A DNA stretch of 7,036 bases, taken from assembly GCA_035500275.1 (NCBI GenBank), contig DATJXI010000343.1, forward strand, positions 1-7,036, in the 5' to 3' direction. Positions 1-6,691 of the stretch are shown one piece after another. Both the position numbers and the translations under genes were made by a program. This DNA comes from Roseiarcus sp035500275 (lineage in GTDB: Bacteria > Pseudomonadota > Alphaproteobacteria > Rhizobiales > Beijerinckiaceae). The notes beneath the pieces are model-generated. The model ran no database searches, had not been told where the DNA came from, and was given only the letters and a program-made list of their open reading frames with translations. The first letter of the stretch is position 1, and each line of letters starts with the position of its first letter.

Positions 1-126
1 GCCGGGCGGGGCGGCCGAGCCGAGGCGCAAGGCGGCGTAGACCCGCGCCCTTGTCAAAAGCAGGACGTCAATTCATGGAGGCGGGCTGCCCATGTTCGGC
101 GCCGATCTCACGGGACCCCGTTACTC
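1..126. other. Left flank without an identifiable gene
   Basis: This stretch precedes the enoyl-CoA hydratase. A plus-strand frame reads in from the window edge and stops at TAG 38-40, giving the short tail PGGAAEPRRKAA; this could be the C-terminus of an upstream gene but is too short and too low in complexity to identify. The frame of the downstream hydratase is also open from base 1, but its translation here does not resemble the crotonase family, so no N-terminal extension is proposed. No convincing -35/-10 pair was seen. Confidence 0.3.
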
Positions 127-900
127 ATGACTTATGCGAACATCGTCGTCGAAACGCATGGCCGCGTCGGCTTCATCCGATTGAACCGTCCGCAGGCGCT
201 GAACGCCCTCTCGAGCGCGCTCATCGAGGACCTCAACGCGGCGCTTCACGCCTTCGACGCGGACCCCGTCATCCACGCGATCGTGCTGACCGGCTCGGAG
301 AAGGTGTTCGCCGCCGGCGCCGACATCAAGGAGATGCAGGACAAGAGCTTCGCCGACGTTTTCCTCGAAGACTTCATCTCGCGCTGGGAGAATATCGCGA
401 AGAGCCGCAAGCCGATCATCGCCGCGGTCGCGGGCTTCGCGCTCGGCGGCGGCTGCGAGATCGCCATGATGTGCGACTTCATCCTCGCCGCCGACACGGC
501 CAAGTTCGGCCAGCCGGAGATCAAGCTCGGCGTCATGCCGGGCGCAGGCGGCACCCAGCGGCTCACCCGCGCCGTCGGCAAGTCGAAAGCGATGGAGATG
601 ATTTTGACGGGCCGCATGATGGACGCGGCAGAGGCCGAGCGCTCGGGGCTCGTCTCGCGCGTCGTGCCGGCCGCATCGCTCATCGAGGAGGCGCTGAAGA
701 CGGCCGAGACCATCGCCTCGCTCTCGGCGCCCGCCGTCTATGCGGCGAAGGAGGCGGTCAACCGCGCTTACGAGACGACGCTCGTGGAAGGGATACGCTT
801 CGAGCGGCGCATCTTCCACTCGCTGTTCGCCACCGAGGACCAGAAGGAGGGCATGCGCGCCTTCGCCGAGAAGCGCCCGCCCAAGTTCACTGACAGGTGA
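127..900 (+). CDS. Enoyl-CoA hydratase (crotonase family, short-chain, ECHS1-like)
   Basis: This 257-residue protein should hydrate trans-2-enoyl-CoA to (3S)-3-hydroxyacyl-CoA, the second step of fatty acid beta-oxidation, in the cytoplasm as a hexamer of trimers. The length is the family norm. The oxyanion-hole segment FAAGADIKEM lies at residues 61-70 and the second one, ALGGGCEIAMMCD, at 105-117. Both catalytic glutamates of true hydratases are present: E111 in GGGCE and E131 in GQPEIKLG, followed by PGAGGTQRL. The C-terminal FAEKRPPKF tail is also typical. The sequence is strikingly close to mitochondrial ECHS1, which favours a housekeeping beta-oxidation enzyme over an isomerase or dehalogenase. 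ATG 127 is chosen because MTYANIVVET matches family N-termini; the ribosome site is weak (CGGGA at 111-115). In many Rhizobiales a similar gene precedes rpsT, but here the next downstream gene is convergent and unrelated. Confidence 0.95.
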   Translation: MTYANIVVETHGRVGFIRLNRPQALNALSSALIEDLNAALHAFDADPVIHAIVLTGSEKVFAAGADIKEMQDKSFADVFLEDFISRWENIAKSRKPIIAAVAGFALGGGCEIAMMCDFILAADTAKFGQPEIKLGVMPGAGGTQRLTRAVGKSKAMEMILTGRMMDAAEAERSGLVSRVVPAASLIEEALKTAETIASLSAPAVYAAKEAVNRAYETTLVEGIRFERRIFHSLFATEDQKEGMRAFAEKRPPKFTDR

Positions 901-909
901 GGCGAAACC

Positions 910-943
910 AAGCCGCAGCTTTGCTTTTGAACGCGTGCGGCTT
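910..943 (+). terminator. Hairpin 10 bases after the hydratase stop; possible terminator
   Basis: AAGCCGCA (910-917) is perfectly complementary to TGCGGCTT (936-943), an 8-bp stem with an 18-base loop. Its position directly after the stop codon fits a transcript end. There is no following T-run and the loop is large, so it is a weak candidate for an intrinsic terminator; it may only protect the 3' end of the message. Confidence 0.3.
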
Positions 944-957
944 AGACGAACCCACTC

Positions 958-1073
958 GCGTCCTTGCGACCCCGGACTTAAGATCCGGGGGGCCGTGGCG
1001 ATCCAGGAGATCGTGGGTCGCCTGACGTTCCCCTGGACCGCCGCGTCGGCCTTCGGCCTCCTCGTGGGGACGC
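958..1073 (+). repeat. Bipartite palindromic REP-like element, copy 1
   Basis: The element is bounded by inverted termini GCGTCC (958-963) and GGACGC (1068-1073). It consists of two arms: 958-1006, ending GGCGATCCAG, and 1033-1073, beginning CTGGACCGCC, which is the reverse complement of that end at 9 of 10 positions. A 26-base spacer separates them. The left arm has a 7-bp stem CCCCGGA (970-976) / TCCGGGG (984-990); the right arm has a GGCC-TTC-GGCC hairpin (1048-1058). The CTGGAT...GACG style is familiar from intergenic repeats scattered through alphaproteobacterial genomes. It encodes no transposase; a REP or MITE-like non-autonomous element is the likeliest reading. Confidence 0.6.
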
Positions 1074-1153
1074 TTTGTTGCGAGTTGCATCCGATCCGAT
1101 TTCCTTGTTGTCTCCCAATCCCGACGAAGGACTTTTCGACCGTCGAGTCACCC

Positions 1154-1169
1154 TGGCACGGCTTCTGCT
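1154..1169 (+). promoter_or_regulatory. Sigma-54 (RpoN) type -24/-12 promoter
   Basis: TGGCACGGCTTCTGCT matches the sigma-54 consensus TGGCACG-N4-TTGCW at every position except one (C for the first T of TTGC). The invariant GG (1155-1156) and GC (1167-1168) have the required ten bases between them. Transcription would start near 1180 and run rightwards into the TPR fragment. No enhancer site could be recognised upstream. Sigma-54 promoters need an AAA+ activator, so if functional this would be tightly controlled; because the downstream gene is a relic, the promoter may itself be a remnant. Confidence 0.5.
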
Positions 1170-1242
1170 AAACGGAAGAAAATGGCGACTCGGCCGAATT
1201 GCGGCCGCGTCGGGGCTGGGAGTTGTCTGGCCAGCGGACTCT

Positions 1243-1264
1243 CATCGCCCTTGCATCGCCCTTG
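1243..1264. repeat. 11-bp perfect tandem duplication
   Basis: CATCGCCCTTG occurs twice without a gap, at 1243-1253 and 1254-1264. Eleven is not a multiple of three, so the duplication would shift any reading frame crossing it. It lies just upstream of the TPR fragment and is consistent with that gene having decayed by replication slippage, although the ancestral frame cannot be followed upstream. Confidence 0.7.
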
Positions 1265-1280
1265 CGGGGCGTCGGCGGCG

Positions 1281-1460
1281 ATCGATGAACAGAGTTTTGG
1301 CCCGGATCATCCCAATGTGGCGGCCGGCCTCAGCAATCTCGCGGCCCTTCTCAATAGTACGAACCGCCTCGCCGAGGCTGAGCCGCTGATGCGCCGCGCG
1401 CTGGCTATCCGGGAAAAGAGCTACGGTCCGGATCATCTGGATGTGGCGAATAGCCTCAAC
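1281..1460 (+). pseudogene. Fragment of a kinesin-light-chain-type TPR repeat gene
   Basis: The plus-strand frame beginning at ATG 1182 contains about one and a half tetratricopeptide repeats of the 42-residue kinesin light chain type. SFGPDHPNVAAGLSNLAALL is followed by NRLAEAEPLMRRALAIREK and then SYGPDHLDVANSLN. The two GPDH motifs are exactly 42 residues (126 bases) apart, and the underlying DNA is also similar (1293 onward and 1419 onward). Intact members carry many such repeats and usually further domains. Here similarity begins and ends abruptly, the preceding residues (about 1-32) look unrelated, and the frame then runs into a palindromic repeat. I infer a gene relic; an expressed small protein of 147 residues (1182-1625) is possible but unlikely. 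Confidence 0.7.
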
Positions 1461-1510
1461 GGGACAGGAAACGCCGAACAAGGACGTCGAATGAATGCTT
1501 TCTTTGGCCT

Positions 1511-1626
1511 GTCATTCCCGGCGGCCGCAGGTCGACCGGGAATCCAGGGAACTTGGCAGGGTTTGTCTTCGCTGGATTCCAGATCGGTTCCCCCCGGATC
1601 GCAGTCCGGGGGCCATCCGGAATGAC
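1511..1626 (-). repeat. Bipartite palindromic REP-like element, copy 2 (inverted)
   Basis: Arm one, 1511-1547, begins GTCATTCCCGG and ends GGAATCCAG; arm two, 1572-1626, begins CTGGATTCC and ends GGAATGAC. The ends of the two arms mirror each other across a 24-base spacer. Arm two contains a perfect 8-bp stem CCCCCGGA (1591-1598) / TCCGGGGG (1605-1612). Read on the minus strand, its core CCCCGGACT-gc-GATCCGGGGGG matches copy 1 (CCCCGGACT-taa-GATCCGGGGGG), so the two copies are related and oppositely oriented. It ends 13 bases beyond the stop codon of the minus-strand cyclase gene and may serve as its transcript end. Confidence 0.75.
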
Positions 1627-1639
1627 AAGAACCGAAGCC

Positions 1640-4600
1640 TCAGGCCGGCGCGAGCGCCTCCAGCGCTGTTTTCGCCTCTCTCAGGTCGAGCGTGTCGAAC
1701 CCTTCCGTGAACCAGCCGTAGACCGGCGCGATGAGTTCGCGCGCCTCGCGGCGCTTGCCCTGCTCCGCCCAGAGCTGCGCCATGCTCGTCGCGGCCCTTA
1801 GCTCCCAAGATTTCGCGCGCTGCCGTCGCGCAAGCGTGAGCGCGCGCTTGAAATCGCCTTCGGCCTTCGCTTCGTCCTTGTCGGGCTTGGCCAATGCGAT
1901 CTCGCCTGCGATGCGAAGGGTGTCGGATTCGCACCACCTCTCCCCGGTCCCCTCGATGATCTTCGCCGCATCGTCGAGCCGGCCGCGCGCGTCGTCCCAA
2001 CGTTGAAGCCTCGCATAGGCTTTCGCCAGATAGGCAAGCAGGTGCGGGGTCAATAGCGTCGCGCCGCTCGCCTGATAGGCGGAGAGCGCCGACGTCAGGA
2101 GCTTGATCGCGGTCTCCGCATCGCCCGCGGCGGTCAAGACAAGCCCTTGCAGCATGAGGCCGAAGGCGTTGTAGAAGGGCTCCCCCTTCGCATCCGCTAA
2201 GGCGACCAACTCATCGGCGTGGTCGCCCGCGACCGCATAGCGCCCGCAGCCGAAACAGGTCCATGCCGCGAAGATGAGGTTGTTGCCGAGCGTAAAGGCG
2301 TGGCCGAACTCGCGCGCCGATTTGAGCGCCAGCGCCGCGTCCGCCAGCGCCGCGTCGGGATAGCCGAGGGCCCACAAGGCCGCGCCGCGGCCGGAAAGCG
2401 CCGAGCTCCAGTGATCAGCGCCGTATCGCGTGGCTGCGTGGTCCTGCGCAGGGCTGAACAGCGCGATCGCTTTGTCGAGCGAGGCGCGGCTCGCTAGCAA
2501 GTCGCCGGCGAAGAGCTGGCTGAGCCCCACGGCCCGGAGTCCGGCGATGAGCTCGCCTTTCGCCCCGGCGCGCTCGGCGAGCGACAGGCACTGGGCGGCC
2601 AGCCGCTGGGTCCCCTTGCCTGCGGACGCCACCACGCTCGCCACCCAGAAACCATGCAGCGTGGTGAAGAGCGCGAGCGGATCCTCAACCGGCTCTCCAA
2701 GCGAGCCGGCGCGCTCGATCAGCTCAAGGGTGCGCGACAGCGCCGCCTTTGCTTCCGGCGACGCAAAGCCGCGGCGAAGCTGCAGCGTGCTGGCGAGGCC
2801 GATCTGGGAGGCGATCTCCTCGCGGCGAAGAAGGGGCGTGCTCGGATGCGCGGCGATCTGGGCGAGCGCCTGAGAGAAATGGGATTCGGCTTCGACGAGC
2901 GCCGAACGCTTGAGCGAACGCCGCCCGGCCTTCCCCCAGAGAGCGGCGGCCTTCTCCACGAGACCCGCTTCGGCGCAATGCCGCGCCAGCGTCTCCGGCT
3001 GGGTTTCGCCCACCTCCGGAAACTGGGCTTCGAGAGCTTCGGCAATGCGGGCGTGCAGCGCCTGCTTTCTTTCGCGCAGGAGCGCGCCATAGGCGATGTC
3101 CTGCAGGAGCGCGTGCTTGAAGAGATACGTCGCCTTCGGAGGCGTTCCTTCGCGGAACATCAACCCGGCTTCGACGAGACGCTCGAGGGCGGCCTCAAGC
3201 TCGCCGGGCGGCGTATGGGCGACCGCGGCCAAGAGCCCGAACGGCGACTGCCGCCCGATCGCCGCGGCGATCTGCGCCGCCTCCTTGGCGGGCCCAAGCC
3301 GATCGAGCCGCGCCATCAGCGAGTCCTGAAGGCTGGCGGGAACCGCGACCTTCCCCGGGCTGCGGGCGGGGGCGGCGCCGCCGTCGCGCTCCGCCTCAAT
3401 GACGGCCTTGGTCAGCTCCTCGGCGAAGAGCGGAACGCCGTCGGCGCGCCGGACGATCTCGTTTCGCGCATCCGGCGCCAACCCCTGGCCGCGTGCGACA
3501 TCGTCGATCATGGCGCCGATGACGGGAGGCGCGAGGCGCGCGACGGCAACCTCTGTAACGTGGTTCTGGTTGAGCCACGGCGCCTCGATCTCCGGCCGGT
3601 ACACGACAAGATGCAGCACGCGAAGGGTCGCTATCCTCTCGACGACCCGACCGAGCATCTCCACTGTCGTGGGATCCGCCCAGTGCGCGTCCTCCAGGAT
3701 CATCAAGGCGGGCCCGTTTCGGGCCACGGCCTCGATCTGCCCGATGAGCGCATTCATCACGCGCCGCCGGCGTCGTTCCGGCTGGGAGATGTCCAGCGAC
3801 GGGTAGCGTCCGTCGTTCTCGAGCGACAGCAGGTCGGCGAGCAGCGCCGCGTCCTCACGCGAGGTGTGCGTCGCCGCGAACATCGCGTCGAGTTTGTCGA
3901 GCTTGACCTTCGGCGGGTCGTCGCCCGCGAAGCCCGCGAGGCGCTGCATCTGGACGATGACCGGATAAAGCGCCGTGTTCAGGTGTTGCGACGAGCAGTA
4001 GTAGCGAAGCCGCATCTGCGGCTCGTCGGCGATGGCCTTGAGGAACTCGGCTACGAGCCGCGACTTGCCCACGCCCGCCTCGCCGTGAACGAGGGCGACC
4101 TGCCCTTCGCCCGCTTTGGCCCTCTCCCAGAGGCGCAGAAGCAATTCGACCTCCCGCTCGCGCCCGACGAAGGCGGTGAGCTTCGAGCCGCGAAGCGCCT
4201 CGAAGCGGCTCTCGACCGCGCTGCGCGCCAGGACCATCCAGGCTCGCGAGGGGGCCGAAATCCCTTTGAGCTGGGAGATCCCGAGGTCCCTAAGTTCGAA
4301 GAGCGAGCCCAAGAGGCGTCGCGTATCGTCGGAAATGACAACGCTGTCCGGCTCGGCGATGGTCTGCAGCCGCGCGGCGAGATTCGGCGTCTCGCCTACG
4401 ACCCCGCGCTCCTCGGCTGCGCCCGATCCGATGATGTCGCCGACGACGACGAGCCCTGTCGCGATCCCGACCCGGACGCGCAGCGCCTCGTGGGCCGCGG
4501 TCTTGAGCTTCTGCACGCCGTCGACAACGGCGAGCCCCGCCTCGACGGCGAGCTCGGGGTCGTTCTCATGCGCCTCGGGATAGCCGAAATAGGCAAGCGC

Positions 4601-5002
4601 GCCGTCGCCGAGATATTTGGCCACGAAGCCGCCATGGCTTTCGATCGCATCGGCGCAGCAGCGGTTGAAGATGGCGATGACACGGCGCATGTCTTCCGGG
4701 TCGAGCTTCGCCGTGAGCGCCGTCGAGCCGACGAGGTCGCAAACGAGCACGGTCAGGTGACGCCGCTCCGCGCCTTGCGCGTCGGCCGGCGGGGCGGGTT
4801 GCGGCGCTGACGGGACCGGGCGGGCCGTCAGCTCGGCGATCGCCGCAAGCAGCTTGCGCCGGCGCCCAACGGACTCGACGCCAAGATCCCGCAGGTCCTC
4901 CGCAGTGAGTTTCGGCAGGACTTCGAAATCAATGTCGTGCTTGCGGAAGGCCGGCTCGTACTGAGCGAGGCCAAGCCCGCGCAGCCACTTCCCAATGTCC
5001 AC
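1640..5002 (-). CDS. SAM domain / class III nucleotide cyclase / AAA ATPase / TPR signalling protein
   Basis: This 1120-residue protein has four parts. Residues 1-58 are a SAM protein-interaction domain. Residues 80-258 are a class III adenylate/guanylate cyclase domain with metal-binding D89 (VLVCDLVGST) and D133 (YLGDGALAYFG), purine-contacting K129, and N207 and R211 in PNLAARLQ. Residues 277-470 are an AAA-type ATPase with Walker A GEAGVGKS (307-314) and a Walker B-like strand ending LEDAHWAD (436-443). From about 670 to the end is a helical, TPR-like region. No signal peptide or membrane segment is seen, so it is probably cytoplasmic. The architecture resembles mammalian soluble adenylyl cyclase and many rhizobial and mycobacterial relatives; the ligand is unknown. 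The second purine-specifying site (Asp or Thr) is G200, so cyclase activity is uncertain. The start is GTG with GAGGGG upstream. It follows the oleate hydratase homologue by 66 bp on the same strand, a likely shared transcript. Confidence 0.9.
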   Translation of the reverse strand: MDIGKWLRGLGLAQYEPAFRKHDIDFEVLPKLTAEDLRDLGVESVGRRRKLLAAIAELTARPVPSAPQPAPPADAQGAERRHLTVLVCDLVGSTALTAKLDPEDMRRVIAIFNRCCADAIESHGGFVAKYLGDGALAYFGYPEAHENDPELAVEAGLAVVDGVQKLKTAAHEALRVRVGIATGLVVVGDIIGSGAAEERGVVGETPNLAARLQTIAEPDSVVISDDTRRLLGSLFELRDLGISQLKGISAPSRAWMVLARSAVESRFEALRGSKLTAFVGREREVELLLRLWERAKAGEGQVALVHGEAGVGKSRLVAEFLKAIADEPQMRLRYYCSSQHLNTALYPVIVQMQRLAGFAGDDPPKVKLDKLDAMFAATHTSREDAALLADLLSLENDGRYPSLDISQPERRRRRVMNALIGQIEAVARNGPALMILEDAHWADPTTVEMLGRVVERIATLRVLHLVVYRPEIEAPWLNQNHVTEVAVARLAPPVIGAMIDDVARGQGLAPDARNEIVRRADGVPLFAEELTKAVIEAERDGGAAPARSPGKVAVPASLQDSLMARLDRLGPAKEAAQIAAAIGRQSPFGLLAAVAHTPPGELEAALERLVEAGLMFREGTPPKATYLFKHALLQDIAYGALLRERKQALHARIAEALEAQFPEVGETQPETLARHCAEAGLVEKAAALWGKAGRRSLKRSALVEAESHFSQALAQIAAHPSTPLLRREEIASQIGLASTLQLRRGFASPEAKAALSRTLELIERAGSLGEPVEDPLALFTTLHGFWVASVVASAGKGTQRLAAQCLSLAERAGAKGELIAGLRAVGLSQLFAGDLLASRASLDKAIALFSPAQDHAATRYGADHWSSALSGRGAALWALGYPDAALADAALALKSAREFGHAFTLGNNLIFAAWTCFGCGRYAVAGDHADELVALADAKGEPFYNAFGLMLQGLVLTAAGDAETAIKLLTSALSAYQASGATLLTPHLLAYLAKAYARLQRWDDARGRLDDAAKIIEGTGERWCESDTLRIAGEIALAKPDKDEAKAEGDFKRALTLARRQRAKSWELRAATSMAQLWAEQGKRREARELIAPVYGWFTEGFDTLDLREAKTALEALAPA

Positions 5003-5007
5003 GCGCG

Positions 5008-5013
5008 CCCCTC
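5008..5013 (-). promoter_or_regulatory. Ribosome binding site fixing the GTG start of the cyclase
   Basis: On the minus strand GAGGGG lies five bases before GTG 5002-5000. No in-frame ATG, GTG or TTG occurs in the 17 codons upstream, and the protein begins directly with the SAM domain (DIGKWLRGLGL), so this GTG is well supported as the start. Confidence 0.65.
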
Positions 5014-5068
5014 GATCACGTTCGCAGTATGATCCCTCGCCCGAATTCGCATGTCCAGCGGGCGCGAT

Positions 5069-6691
5069 TCAAAGCAAGAACGTTCTGATCGCCGCGCCGA
5101 CCGCGCGCAGGTCTTTCCAGCCCTCGTAGACGGGCGGCGTTTCGTCCGGAAGCCCGAAGAGGCCGGAGACGGCTGTGCGGGCCGAGCGGACGGAATATTC
5201 CATCGTGAACATCGTGTCTTTCGGGATCTCGCAGAACTGGCCGATGAAGGCGAAGTTCTTCGCTCCGTCCGGAATGACTTTCGGCCGATCGGCCTTGCGC
5301 CTCACCATCCAGACGCTGCCGGCATAGGGGAGAACGCACGGGACGCAGTCAGAAGACGCCAGGATCGCTGGCAGCTTGTCGCCGAAGCCAAATTCGAGGA
5401 CGGTCTCCTTCAGGATCTCCGACCCGCTGCACTCGTGCATGGCCTTGCCGTTAACGTGGCGGCCCGCCTCCATCGGGTGGATTCCATAGCCCCACCAGAC
5501 CTTAGTCAGTGGCGACTGGCCGGCGAAATGCGGCTCTGGAAATGGCGCGACCGTGATCAGCCAGGGCGAATCGACGAGCGTAACGAGCCCGGTCTGCCGC
5601 GAGCCGCTGTTGGTCCGCATGGCGAGACATTCGTAGAAGGTCGGCTCATAGGTTGTGACCGTGAAGGTCACCCACATCGCATGGGGCACGATGTCGGGCC
5701 CGAAGAACGCCTCCGGCTTTCCAAACTCGGGATGGGTCGCTGCGATTTTGGCCCAAAGAGCCCAGCTCCTGCCGGGCGGATTGCGCTTCTGCGCCGCCGA
5801 CGTCATCGACCCGATCGTCATGTCGGCGACTTGCGACCCGAGCGTCATGAGAACGACATCGTGTTCGGGGTCGACAGCAACAGTGCGGTCACCGGCTCCG
5901 CTCTTCACGCTCATGGACGTCGCCGCGACGGCGCCGGCGTTGGAGTCGAACTCGACGTCGTCAACGAACGCGTCGGTCTCGAAACTCACGCCCTGCCCAA
6001 CGAGCCAATCGTGCAGCGGCGCGGCGACCGAGTCGTACTGATTCATGCGCATGCGCCAGACCGAGGTCATCGACAGGACATCGGGCAGGACGTGGAGGAA
6101 TCTCACGAGATACCGGCGCATCTCGATCGCGCTGTGCTCGGGGAGCGGCCCCATCATTGAAGACCAGGCGATCCAGAACTCGGACTCGTAGAAATGCAGA
6201 CTGAAGAAGTCAGAGATCGGCTTGCCTTCGAGCGAAGCCTCGGATCTCAGCAGCAGCAGGAGGAGATTGACCCTGTCCGCGAAGCTTACGCCAAAATGCT
6301 TCGACGACACGACACGGCCCGCGGCGTCGAGAAGTCGGGCGCCATCCTCGTAAGGGTAGGTCCGGTTGAATTCGAGGACGTCCTCGTGAATGGATTCCTG
6401 CCGATCGCTCACTGACCGAAAATGGGAGAACAAGTCGTAGGTGCAGCGGTATTCCCGGTCGAGAATGCGCGTCGCCGGCAACACATAGCCGAAGCCCGGC
6501 GGCGTCGGCGTTCCCGGGCCCGTCTTCATGGCCTTCGTCATGGCGCCGCCGAACCCCGCCTCGGCCTCATAGATGGTGATCTTCTCAGGCACCACTCCGG
6601 CGTCTTTGACGAGGTAAACCGCCGCAGCAAGCGATGCGATGCCGGAGCCGACGAGATGGGCTTTGGCGGGAAGGCTGACTCTGGCGTTCAT
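5069..6691 (-). CDS. ohyA: Oleate hydratase (MCRA) family FAD protein, RGGREM loop variant
   Basis: Known members add water to the cis-9 double bond of oleic or related acids, giving 10-hydroxy acids, with FAD as a structural cofactor. This 540-residue protein (numbered from ATG 6691) has the N-terminal FAD motif HLVGSGIASLAAAVYL (12-27) with E42 after the second strand, the central SAIEMRRYLVRF (187-198), NQYDS (217-221), and the C-terminal signature GQFCEIPKDTMFTMEYSVRSA (484-504), then PPVYEGW. Y194 aligns with the catalytic tyrosine (Y241 in Elizabethkingia meningoseptica). The loop RGGREM, with its catalytic glutamate E122, is replaced by PATRIL (72-77), placing Ile76 at the glutamate position. 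The protein is at the short end of the family (commonly about 560-650). Oleate hydration is therefore unproven; a different substrate or chemistry is possible. It has no signal peptide. It is first of a probable two-gene minus-strand unit with the cyclase and diverges from ppx. Confidence 0.85.
   Translation of the reverse strand: MNARVSLPAKAHLVGSGIASLAAAVYLVKDAGVVPEKITIYEAEAGFGGAMTKAMKTGPGTPTPPGFGYVLPATRILDREYRCTYDLFSHFRSVSDRQESIHEDVLEFNRTYPYEDGARLLDAAGRVVSSKHFGVSFADRVNLLLLLLRSEASLEGKPISDFFSLHFYESEFWIAWSSMMGPLPEHSAIEMRRYLVRFLHVLPDVLSMTSVWRMRMNQYDSVAAPLHDWLVGQGVSFETDAFVDDVEFDSNAGAVAATSMSVKSGAGDRTVAVDPEHDVVLMTLGSQVADMTIGSMTSAAQKRNPPGRSWALWAKIAATHPEFGKPEAFFGPDIVPHAMWVTFTVTTYEPTFYECLAMRTNSGSRQTGLVTLVDSPWLITVAPFPEPHFAGQSPLTKVWWGYGIHPMEAGRHVNGKAMHECSGSEILKETVLEFGFGDKLPAILASSDCVPCVLPYAGSVWMVRRKADRPKVIPDGAKNFAFIGQFCEIPKDTMFTMEYSVRSARTAVSGLFGLPDETPPVYEGWKDLRAVGAAIRTFLL

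Larger units (their letters stand above)
901..1639. other. Gene-poor convergent intergenic stretch
   Basis: This 739-bp stretch lies between two converging genes and contains no intact gene that I can support. It holds, in order, a post-gene hairpin, a bipartite palindromic repeat, a sigma-54-like promoter, an 11-bp tandem duplication, a TPR gene fragment, and a second palindromic repeat in the opposite orientation; each is entered separately. The open frames here (for example 740-1171 and 1075-1389 on the plus strand) have no recognisable protein similarity apart from the TPR fragment. Confidence 0.7.

Noticed and set aside
2..40. Possible C-terminus of an upstream gene ending at TAG 38-40
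   Set aside because: Only twelve low-complexity residues are visible and they match no family end that I know.
51..893. 280-codon plus-strand frame overlapping the enoyl-CoA hydratase
   Set aside because: It is Arg/Gly/Ala-rich with no motifs, while the frame from 127 has all crotonase signatures.
958..1626. CRISPR array
   Set aside because: The two repeats are long, inverted relative to each other and not regularly spaced; no short direct repeats with unique spacers are present.
2654..4810. 718-codon open frame on the plus strand opposite the cyclase gene
   Set aside because: It is rich in Arg, Gly and Leu with no recognisable domain, and lies entirely antisense to a well-supported domain-rich protein; long antisense frames are expected in GC-rich coding DNA.
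5051..6160. 369-codon open frame on the plus strand opposite the MCRA gene
   Set aside because: It has no family resemblance; it is explained as the antisense shadow of the MCRA codon bias.
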